A DNA stretch of 64,000 nucleotides, from the NCBI GenBank assembly GCA_008933995.1, contig WARS01002812.1:930001-994000 (forward strand), in the 5' to 3' direction. The notes below the pieces were generated by a model, which was given only the letters and a program-made list of their open reading frames with translations, searched no databases and was not told where the DNA came from. Of the stretch, positions 51,370 to 61,866 are shown in pieces. Positions within the stretch are counted from its first letter, which is position 1. The number at the start of each line of letters is the position of its first letter. This DNA comes from Datnioides undecimradiatus. Taxonomy: Eukaryota; Chordata; Actinopteri; Lobotiformes; Datnioididae. Made by a program: the position numbers and the translations under genes.

Positions 51370-54300
51370 GCACGTCTGATCAATTAGATATAAAGTTCAT
51401 GCAGACCTGCAGCAGGTCACGCTGGTATATGTATTTATAACTCTGCCGCCGAGAGACGAGCAGCAAAGCCCGCGTTTCTAATATCCTGAAGAAGATGGGT
51501 TTCTTCTACTGAGCACCACAGAAGAAGAAATGAACCGGGGGCCGAGAACTGATCCTAATTCAGCGCCTGAGGGTCGCTTAGATTAAAGATCGTGTCTGCT
51601 GACCGTCGTCTGATTGCAGATCTGTGAGCAGGAAGCTGTACGGAGGGCTCTGGGTGGATGTTTTACTGTGGTGGTATCGTGCACCCCTCCGCCCTCCTGC
51701 ACCACCACCCTGCTCTCCTGTTTAAAGACCCCTCCTCACACACACACACACACAATACCCTCTCTAATTACACACTTAATCTGGGTGGATGTTTACCAAC
51801 AGGAAGCCTGCCCTCCTTACTTCCTCTGGCATTTCCCTGCCCTTTGCAGACAGGATCTCGCCCCATCACGGCTCCGATCCTGGAGACTAAACACACACAC
51901 CTGCACCCACCCACCCACACACACACACATCCACATCATGTAACCGTGAACTTGTGACATCAGAGCACGAGCTTGCCTCTGCTGGCGTCACCAGAACATC
52001 CTCAAAGTAAACATTTATTGTGCAGCACAGCTTGTTTCAGTCGCTCAGCTCCGGCCTCTGTCGGTCACAGCAGCATTTTATTTTCCAGTTGAATCGTTCA
52101 GATATGCGGTGGCACGGAGGCGTCTGCAGCCGGGCGCGCCTCTACGGAGCGTCACTTGTTTGCAAATGTAAGCTGAAGCTTTAAACTGCCCGCTGTCATC
52201 GCTGAGGCCGCGCAGAGCTACTTTCTGGTTCACCTTTGACCTGACATCTTTCATTTTACCCTGCAGTGGGTCATATCTTAATAACCGGGGTGTGTTCATC
52301 TGTTCAGCTGAACCGTGGACGTGTTTACAGCCCGTTTGGTTGTTTGGTCACGTTGCATCCTCAGATTGTAAGAGTTCAGGCCCTGTTTACACCTGCTTTT
52401 ACTGTTTTGTTGTTGCAAAATACATGTTAATGCAAGTGTACAGGTTAGCTATTCTCTTAAAGGGCCAGTTCACCCAAATAAACAAATTCAGATATAATGG
52501 AGTTTGTCCAGGTTTTGAGATATGTCTCTAAATTCACATTCATTCAGTTACTTATTTTCATCTTGTAATTGTTCTTTTTACTAATTGTAGTTTCCTCACC
52601 AGTCTTCACATTTCCCAACATATATTTTTTGCTTGTGGGACAAATAAAATCAGATCGTCACAATAAAAGCACATAAAACTGAAAAAATGCAATAGATACC
52701 ACCTGGAGTAAGGCTTCAGGAGTCAAATTGGGCAATTAAACCTCCAACATTTGGCCTTTTTAGTACCAAAATTAGCTCTTAGTGTTCACCTGTTGAGCTG
52801 CACTGGAGACACAGCAACAAAAAAAAAGCAATTTTATCCTAAAAATGCTGTAAATTTGCAGAAAACACTCATTGTTTGTCTAAAATAGACTTCAAAAACA
52901 TAGCTTTAGACATTTCTGCATCACACACGTTGAAAATATGTTGGGATGGAAGCTCTTAACGACACGTGTGAACAGGAGGAATGATTGCATGAAGCCAAAA
53001 CCATCAAAATGTACACGTGTGGACACGTGACCACTGTTTTAGCACAGGCTCTAAGAAGAATTTGCATATTAATATCTGATGATATCACATCCAGGATCTA
53101 GATAACAAGGACGTTAATCAGCATCGGCTCCAAAGGCAAAGGCCTGTGATCAGATAGCTGTATCTAGACTTTCCTGCAGTACAGTATGTTGGCTGTACAG
53201 AGGCAGGACATAAGACAGTTTCTGCAGAGTCATCAGTGCATTTTCTTCAAAATCATGATTCACGTGCAACTTTGACAGTCAGTGTAGGAGGAAACAGTTG
53301 CCAGCAGTGACGTCACCCTCTGTTTCTCATTATATCGGTTTCATCCGGGCGCCAAGTTGCATCGTCTGCCGTGCATCGTCACCTCAAGTTGAACTTAAAG
53401 CATTAAAAGCCTGTAACCACAGTAACGCAGTAATTGCCGCCGGGCGTATCTCAGTTAGTTTTCTGTGGAACTTCCTGCTGCGTGCTCATCCCATCCGTCA
53501 GCGGCGGTAAATCAGGCGTAGCACACGGAGGCTGGATACATTATTTTCGCCCTGCAGGAGGCTGAAAATGATTCAAATGCATTTATTTTATTTTTATTTC
53601 CCAGCAGATGTGCGTTTTCGTTCCTTTCATCTGCGAACGAGTTGGCACTGGCGGAGCAGGTCGTGTTTGTTTAAGAGGCAGGCGGGACGGCGTCGTTCAT
53701 CCGAGGGCCTCGGCGCGACCCGCCGTACGCGATGTGACAGTGATAACAAAACGCTGAGTGGAGGAGGGATCAGTGTTGGCGGGCGGTTAACCTGTCACTG
53801 GATCGCTCCCGCTGATCCAAGAACAGACTTTTGAAGCAGCTGATCAGTAGTGTTCAGTGTTTACATAGGTGTGTGTCCCAGTTCTTTTAGTTATTGAAAC
53901 ACTCCATGTCAGTGTTCGGGCAAATCAAACCCACCCTCTGTTACAGACAACTTCCTTTTTCATTATCTCAGCTCATCTGTTTCATGAGCTTGATGAAGAT
54001 AAAGGTTTTCATTCAACTAAACTAACACAGTCGACCACGTAAAACAGAACAAAGTTAGCAACAATGATAAGAAACTTTAAAGCAAAGATTAAAAACGCTC
54101 TGTTCAAAGTCGACAAGACGTCACGGTTTTTCATTCTCTGCGTTAAAAACACATTTCTGCAAAGATATCCGGCCCTTCTCTGCTATGAAATCCAGCTTGC
54201 AGTGAATTTAAAATGAACCGAAGGTGGAAAATCCAAACGCGCCGAACAAGTTTGGGCAAAGTTATAATTAAAGCTCGACCGATATATGAATTTTAATGGG

Positions 54301-54760
54301 AAAACTCACAGATTGAGAGTTTGCTGACTGATACGGTGAGCCAGAAAGGACATTTTCTGCGTTAATACAGCAGCGATTTTGCACCCAGAAGGCTTGCTTT
54401 CCAAAACCGTGCCGAAGAATATATTTTATTTAAATGTGTTTAATATATAAAAATGGTTTTCTTCATTGTTTATCAGGAAAAAAACAGTTCACATGTCAGT
54501 TTATATTAAGAACTTGCTGATGGTTACAGATAACGATGTGTGCAACAGGGCAAACATCAGCCTGTAATACTGGCTCATGCTGTAATTCATTACTGATGTG
54601 TGGTTATTGAGTTTTGAAGGTTCAGATCTTCAGATCTTCAGCAGGTTTCAAGTTTAAAAAAGCCTAGTCATCAAACGTTCGTTTAAGTAATTTATCACGG
54701 GAGGTATGAAAACAGTTTCCTCAGACGCCACGTCCCTGCTCCTCTCGTTACGGAAAACTC

Positions 54761-54832
54761 AGGGGGCATCCGGATTTGAACCGGGGACCTCTTGATCTGC
54801 AGTCAAATGCTCTACCACTGAGCTATACCCCC
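54761..54832 (-). tRNA. tRNA-Cys (anticodon GCA), in cacnb1 intron 1
   Basis: A minus-strand 72-nt cloverleaf with anticodon loop CTGCAGA and the consensus T loop TTCAAAT, which differs from the TTCAACT of the other copies. One outer T-stem pair is C-A. A TTTT run begins about five bases past the 3' end on the transcribed strand, an ideal Pol III terminator. It is transcribed against cacnb1. Confidence 0.93.
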
Positions 54833-55381
54833 ACAGGTGAGTGGGGGGGCAGACAGGTGTGCACCGCTGCACGTAACATGCACGTATTCTGGTTTATGTT
54901 AACCAGCAGTTGTGCGGAAGAGCGACGGCAGCCGCAGTCTCCTGATTCCCAACAAATGTGATTAGTCTGCATTGTGTAACCATGGCGATGCGGGCAGGGT
55001 GGGCTCATAATGCAGTGTGTGGCCTCTGCCCAACCCGGACGGGCCATTTGCAAGGGGTCGGCCAATCGGATTACGAGGTCCCAGTTTGCATCAGAACATG
55101 AAAAATGACAAGTAATGAAGGTTGTCCATGGACGTTTGACTTCCTCCCCAGTCTGGGGACTCGCTGCTTTATCTCCGCCTCCATCTGACCGCCTGATCAT
55201 ATTCAGAAGCTTTTACAAACGCTGTGCCAAATGTTAATGGTTGTCATGCTCCCCGGGAAACGAGGTTAAGTTATTACGCAGAAATGTGATTAAACTTTTT
55301 ATGTTTTGTTTTTTTTTTTTCTGTATTTCCTCCAAACCCCACCCTCTCCTCCCGCCCTCCGACCCTCTCTCACCCTCTCAG

Positions 55382-55468
55382 GGAAAGTACGCCAAGAGGA
55401 AGAGCCGATTTAAGCGCTCAGATGGAAGCACCTCCTCCGACACCACCTCGAACAGCTTTGTCCGACAG
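55382..55468 (+). CDS. cacnb1: cacnb1 second coding exon (partial gene)
   Basis: This 29-codon exon reads [20 protein letters not shown] and ends TTSNSFVRQ. It is nearly identical to the region of mammalian CACNB1 before the SH3 domain. It is bounded by a pyrimidine-rich acceptor ending CTCTCAG and donor GTAACA, phase 0 on both sides, so it joins the exon at 50042 in frame. The Ser/Thr-rich, basic segment belongs to the variable N-terminal region. The SH3 and guanylate-kinase-like domains must lie right of the window. Confidence 0.95.
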
Positions 55469-57611
55469 GTAACACTCGACACTTAATCCTTCCTCCAGAC
55501 CGCTAATCCCGGCGCCGGACTCAACTTTCCTCTTGTCCTGTTTAATGAAGAGTCATGTGAAAGTTTAATGGAGTTTCATGCTGGGAGCTCAGCAGCTCCA
55601 GTTAATTATTATTTCAATTTTATATTTGTTTTAATGCAGCTTTCGTGAATTCAAACATATTTGCAGCTGAGCCTTTTTAACCAAAAAGTTTTTAGTAGTT
55701 AATTAGGATTTTTTAGTGTTTTGGACAAATAATCAGGCAAATAATCAGTTTTTCTCTGTGAATCTCTTGATTTCTTTATTAATTTAAATAAATTATTAAT
55801 TTAGCCAGTTACTTTCTTGGTTTTCTTGTCTGTAAAATGATTTTAAAACAGTCCCACAGTCAAAGCTGAACTGTTTTGATTATTATGCTATATAATACGC
55901 CACAAAACGCTTATGAAAAGCAAATTAAAAATGACTAAAATCATGAAAATACTTGCAGATTTCATCAACCTCCTGCGTTGTTGCAGCCAACACACACAAC
56001 ACGATGCATCTCAGAACATTTACTTGCAAACCGGCATGTGACTGACCCATTACACACCCGCAAAGTTTTACATTTACGAGCTTAAAACATAAAGTGTTGT
56101 TACTGAAACAAGTTTTAAAATAAATTTTGTCTAAATTAGACGTTAATCCTTTAATTTTGTCTAATTCCAGGAGAATAAAATCACCTTAATTGGACTGTGA
56201 GCCTTGAAACATTATTTGCATTATTAGTGGAGCCGACAGTAAAACTCATGTCTGAGAGAGAGCAGAGGATATGTTAGACCCAACAGATTAAATGATTATG
56301 CACAAGATTAAATGTAATGCAGCAAGTCTGAGGGATGCACGCAGGAGACTGAGGGACCTGAAATAATCTTTAAAAACAAACCTTTTTGTCACATTTGATG
56401 AGAGGAAAACTGATCTCACTGCAGAGTTTAAGGGGTTTCATTTTCCCCACCGCTGGCCAACTGTTATTACCGCATCACTTATCGCCGTTCGCTCTCCGCC
56501 GTGGCTGAGGAACCCCTTTATTTTCTTGTCTTTAAACAAATCGTACCGTTCCCTCTTCACCTGCGTGTTTGTCGCGGACAGCCCACGTCCCGTTCTGCGT
56601 CTCGCACACTGAAAGGGCTTTTGATATCATCACCGGGAACAGCAGCAAAAGCCCCGCGACTGCAGCTGCACACAGACATCAGCAGAGATTCCTCCAGGGC
56701 TCTGACTGTGATTATTAGCCCCCAGGTGTGAGACTCACCGCCTCACCTCTCCCATGTGACCCCCGACTCCACCTCTGTCTGTGGATGGAGATGCATTGAT
56801 TGAGCTAGTAAAACCTGTCCAACATCTTCTTCAGCTCGCAGCGGGTCAAGAAGCCTCTTCCCCTGTCAGACGGGAGCACTCGTTCTCCTCGGGGCGTTTC
56901 GGAGGCGGGGTTAAGGCATCACGCGCTCGCGACCCGCGCAGCAGTCCTGTCTGGACATGACATTTCTCAAAGCCGCGCCGTGCGGCAGCTAAATGAGTTC
57001 CCCTTTTTTCCGTCTGACCTCTTCATTTGTGAGAGGAAATGATTTGCCCCGTGCTGAATGACATTTACCTGTTCGGTACCAGTGTCGCTTCGGAAAAAAA
57101 AACAAAAAACTGTGGGGAGGGGAAAAAAAAAAAAAGAAAACCATCGCCGTTGGTGAACACGGGGAGCTGAACTCTCCCGTGGTTTCTAAAGGTTAGCTGC
57201 ATCCTCGCCTACACACATCACCCTTCCCACTGACTTGTCCTTCATTAACTCGGTGACTCCGCTTGCTGAGGGACCACGTGCACCGAGGCCTGCAGGTTAG
57301 GCACGATTCACAATCACGCAGAAGAAACTCATTACCCGTTGTAAGGATGATTTAACGCCTTCCTCGTGCTACTGCACAGCATTCCCACTCTCTTTAAATT
57401 GTTGAAAAGCTGCACATCGTCCCAAACCTGATTCGGTAACCTAGCCGTGGTATCTGCTAATGTTTCTACACGAGAACGCGAAGCGTGCAGGCGCTCTATA
57501 GGTTTTTTCGTGCGCGCAGCCTATTTTAGACTCCCCTTGAACAACTCGAAGCAGAGCCCTGTATAGGCTTTACAGTCTCACACACACCTACGCAAGTGCA
57601 CGCTCACTCAC

Positions 57612-57616
<5 letters not shown>

Positions 57617-57642
<26 letters not shown>
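57617..57642. repeat. (CA)n microsatellite
   Basis: About 12 CA units flanked by CG-containing sequence. Confidence 0.9.
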
Positions 57643-57644
<2 letters not shown>

Positions 57645-57694
57645 GCGCACGAGAGCCACAATCAGCCAACGGTAGAGAGCCGGCTGGTACACTC

Positions 57695-57720
57695 GGCCCG
57701 GTTTCCATGGCAACCGGGCC
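57695..57720. promoter_or_regulatory. Palindromic RFX X-box
   Basis: GTTTCCATGGCAAC (57701-57714) is a full X-box match with two half-sites. It lies inside a longer perfect inverted repeat with 9-base arms GGCCCGGTT / AACCGGGCC. The surrounding 200 bases are CpG-rich for this region, suggesting an intronic promoter or enhancer. Confidence 0.5.
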
Positions 57721-57909
57721 ACTGAATCTCCCTCCGCGTGCAGGCACAGTGGGATGGAGAGACGAAGGAGAGGATGCTTAGATGGGGTTGTGTTTGCGCG
57801 CGGGCGCAGCCTACGTGTTTGTGCAGTGCCGGTGTGCGTGTGTGTGTGTGTGTCGAGTTCAACAAAAACACGCTCCGTCTTCAGGTGCGCGAAGACAGCC
57901 GCAGACTGT

Positions 57910-57971
57910 CTGCTGCTGCTGCTGCCGTGGAAACTAGGCAACATGTCTGCTGCTGCTGCTGCTGCTGCTGC
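57910..57971. repeat. Two (CTG)n triplet tracts
   Basis: CTG units at about 57910-57924 and 57947-57971 are separated by unique sequence. They lie about 200 bases after the X-box palindrome. Confidence 0.85.
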
Positions 57972-59272
57972 GGGGGGACAGTACCCTTATGCAAAATTTT
58001 GAATCGTTATCTGTTGCATGGTTTATCGTCATCAACACACACAGATGCTCACACACGACGGCGTAGCGACAAATCCGTGCGGCCGGCGTGACGAACAGGT
58101 GAACAGCTGTATCGCAGCTCCTTAGGAAGAGCTGACGGCCAGGCAGAAACTCCAGTCTGGACTCATTAAGACTGAAATGAACCATCCCTTCAGGATCATT
58201 AAGCGACACAAAGTCAGCCAGCAACAAGTTCTGTCAATAAGATCCGGCGTCTCTCTTCGACACAATCTAGGTATCAAGCTTAACATTGATCATATAGCCT
58301 TAAAGTAACATTCATTTCTCTGCAACACCCTGAGGCCTGCAATATGTTCAGGCTGCAAACAAGAACAAACAGCTGTTTACGCTTCGCTGCCATTAATTAG
58401 ACCGTGCAGCAGCTTTTTTTAGTCATTCAGCAGTGACTTGATAACCGCCACTTCCCTGTGAATACTACATTGTCTCTTGAGTGTTCACACCTTAAGGATT
58501 TGATGCACTGCCACTATGCATTATGGGATACTGAGTGTTGAAAGTATGTGTTGGAGGAGGCTTTGAAATCAGGACAGCCCTAAAATGTGCAAGTTTGAGT
58601 TCGATCATCTGCTCATTTTAACCCTAATAAAATACATTTACTGTGCAGTTACTCTGCAAATCTGCAACCTGCAGTTTTGCAACAGGTGGTCATATGCACA
58701 CGTTCGACCAATCAGACGTAGTGTCACACACGCAGCCCATGCTTGAGTCCCCTGCAAGTTTAACCACTATTTGCGAGTGGCAGTTGTTTGTGGAACAGGA
58801 TGCTGCCACCGTTTGCCATCTGCATGCAAGCGGTGCTGGCAAATTGCATTCGCGAAACGAGCCGAAGACCCTTGTTGTGCGTCGCTTTCCGACTCTCGGC
58901 TGCAGTCTGTGCTGTAAAAAATCAGTTTATAAGCAGAAAGGAAAGAGTTATCGCAGCGCGCAGAGATGTCACCCATCAAACGCTGACCAAGATCCATTCA
59001 TTCATCATTCATGCTCCAGAGACAAGATCTTGCTTGGTTGCCATATGTGAAAGGTCTCGAGGGTTTAGACGCTGGAGAGAGACGAGCAGTCGTCCTGTCA
59101 GCCCTGACATATGAATCCCAGCAGAGCCCCAGTTGCTGCTGTGCCTGGCCGTAAACGAGGAGCCGTCTGGTGGCTCTGCTCCGGCTGCGTCGTCACCAGC
59201 TGCTAACACACAAGAAGCGGGAGAGCCGGTCAGGTCTGTGGCCGTGGAGGGGCCCCTTTCATTGTGTCAAGG

Positions 59273-59287
59273 GTCGCCCTCTAGTGG
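59273..59287 (-). promoter_or_regulatory. CTCF-like core motif
   Basis: The minus strand reads CCACTAGAGGGCGAC, a strong CTCF core match. It faces the plus-strand motifs at 42306 and 27370, the convergent arrangement typical of loop anchors. Binding is inferred from sequence. Confidence 0.45.
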
Positions 59288-59683
59288 ACACACTGGACCC
59301 CATCCCCCCCCTTCTCCAACACCACCACCAACGCCCCTCAGCCACACCGATCTGCCTCCTTTAGCTGTTTTAACAATATCCCATGCCATATGTTACATCA
59401 GCAGTGTGTGCTTTGTGCAGTGAGTATAGAAGAAGTAATAAGGGAATATCGGTCGCTGACCACTTTAGATGATGTGTGACATCTCGTTGGGAGATATTTA
59501 TAAAGGGATTTCGAGCGGCAGCTATTCAGCAGATACTTTGAAGGCTTAAACAGTCGAGCGCCAGTTGCTTCAAAGTGTTACAGCCCCGATCGCCGCGCCA
59601 CTGAACCACCATCGCTCTTTTTTCCACCTGCCCTCATATCCATATTAATCCGCCGTCTGATACCCTTTTTCCGGGAGATAGAC

Positions 59684-59715
<32 letters not shown>

Positions 59716-60033
59716 AAGAGGGGTTGGGAAGAATGAGATCAGGACAGAGGCCGAGAGGAATGAAGCAAAGAGAGGGAGAGAGAGATGGGGGTGGGAGGGG
59801 GTTTCCCTGGGCACTGCCCCAGCCCTCTCCCACGTCAGCCGGGGCATTGAATGGCTGACGGCTGCATACCAAGCCTCCTTCTGGGTCTAAGTGTGTTCAT
59901 GTCCCTGTTTCTGCCCGGCCAGGGCTAAATATATTTCCCCAGTTTGCAAATGTAGCACAAGTCCTGCAACCCGACCCCCAGCAAGCTCCGGCTCCCTTCC
60001 TCTACACAAGGTTCACGTTCCTCTGGCTTGTGG

Positions 60034-60035
<2 letters not shown>

Positions 60036-60088
<53 letters not shown>

Positions 60089-60300
60089 TGTGTGTGTGTG
60101 AAGGGGTTGGAGGTTAAGGGAGCCGCTCTCCCAGTTTCACACATACGGCACTCTTTTCTGGCTTTCTCTCTTATCACACACACACACACACACACTCACA
60201 AACACACACATGTACACTTTTGCACTTGTCAAACCAGCAGACAGACACTCGCAGTAGTTACCACTATCTCTCTCTCTCTCACACACACACACACGGATAC
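60036..60300. repeat. (GT)n then (CA)n microsatellite cluster
   Basis: A long GT run at 60036-60100 is followed by CA runs at about 60175-60200 and 60280-60295. The two are inverted relative to each other and could pair in single strands. Long frames through this zone are artefacts. Confidence 0.9.
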
Positions 60301-61840
60301 ACACACGTATACACACATAGCTCTGTCTGTGGACTCCGGCGTTGCCCCCTTGGTTTGCCGTGGTGTGGCGAGCGTGGCAAACGAGGTATGGAGAGGACTG
60401 AGAGGATCCAAAGGCCCGTCATGGTAAGAAGGATCTGGATAGATCTACAAGCTTTCTGCTGCATCACGGCTGATCTGGAGCCAGTTTATGTGCGAGTTTC
60501 TCTGTTAGCCCGTGGATCCGGATTGAGTCTTAAAAGCTCCGTTGGCACTTTTGCCCCGGGGCTCGACGGGATAACGTAACATAACTTTCCGCCCCGTGTC
60601 TTGATAACGCTTTGCCTCCCCGGCCCGCGTCTTTCTTCGCTGCCCCCTCTTCTGAGCGCGATTCCATTTTCGGCCGGGCCGCAGCTGCTGGGAAGGCGCT
60701 GTGTTTTTAATTAGACCTCCAGTCCTACCGGTTGCCTCTGCTGCTATGTGCACCGCCTGGCCGGCCGTCCCAGCACTGTGGCCATTTCAGGGGGCTTCGT
60801 TCAGTGCTGTCCCCCTGTCCCAAACAGGCCCGGACTAGCTCTTGATTCAGCTTGTTAATGCGCCGTGCGGCTGTGCGGCTTCATGCCTTCTCTGTTTTCC
60901 ACTGTGTTTATTTTAAATTATTGCATTCAAAGCTCGGTGATAATTGAATTTATTCATTTATCTTTTCAGTGGAATCATAATCACGGCGATCGGAGCCGCA
61001 GATCGCAGCAGCTTTAGTCAAGAATGTGTTTAATCTGCCACTTGTATTTGCAGAACTCCCTCATTTCTTAATGTATTCAGGATTCAAAAGTATTCATCAC
61101 TTGGGAATTTTGGTTTGTGACATAAAACAGAGAAAAGAACATTTCAAAAACCTGAAATGAACTGAACCTTTGTCATTTCTGATTGATTAATCGCCTCGGA
61201 TAATCAATTGATTAACAAAAGTGTTGACTGACTAATTAAGATGTTGTTTTACAAACTTGCGCTGTTCAAATCAAACAAAATGAGATTTTCGGGTTTCTTG
61301 CGCAGTCGAACACAGTTTGGTGCATTGATTATAACTAAGTTTAATTAATCGTTTATTCATTGATCGGGCCTGATTAATCGCTCGGTCTGTAAAACGAGGA
61401 TCCCGGAGCTCAAAGTGACGTCCTCAGCTCACTTCCTGTTTGTTTCACTTTCACACGTGAGACAAGAAGCTGGAACTCTAAAATCTTTGGCGATTCTGAT
61501 TTAAAACAACTTAAATGAATCATAGATTGATTGATATAGATGATCGATTAACCGTTTCAGCTCTACTTTGTATTTGAATGTGCAGATTTGAGCTCTAGCG
61601 TGACTGAGGGCCGGGTACTGAATATCACCTTTTGTAATATACTTATTATTCAAACCTTGGCTTTCCATGTTCGATGTATTTACTTTCTTATTGCTGCTGT
61701 TTTTGCAGAGCTGCCTGTGCTGCAGTAGCAGAACATTAACTTTATGATGCACTGAAATGCATTTCAGCGACTGAAAAAGGGTTTTTGGTTTGCATACCTT
61801 GACCACGTCCTGGTATGAAATGAAATCAGTTATTATTTTA

Positions 61841-61866
61841 GCAGCAGCAGCAGCAGCAGCAGCAGC
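61841..61866. repeat. (CAG)n triplet tract
   Basis: Eight to nine uninterrupted GCA/CAG units in cacnb1 intron 2. Confidence 0.9.

Larger units (their letters stand above)
50132..55381 (+). other. cacnb1: cacnb1 intron 1
   Basis: A 5.25 kb GT-AG intron with a GT tract at 51343-51369, CA runs near 51738-51753 and 51915-51930, and a tRNA-Cys gene on the opposite strand at 54761. No alternative first exon could be recognised, although beta-subunit genes often use them. Confidence 0.75.

Noticed and set aside
56501-56731. 76-codon frame starting MAEEPLYFLVFKQ as a further cacnb1 exon
   Set aside because: It has no similarity to the conserved exon expected after FVRQ and no clean acceptor-donor pair in phase.
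60390-60425. MERTERIQRPVM frame before GTAAGAAGG, possible small exon
   Set aside because: A donor-like site is present, but there is no acceptor of quality and no known cacnb1 match.
59891-60427. 178-codon frame in cacnb1 intron 2
   Set aside because: It is built mostly from GT and CA dinucleotide runs.
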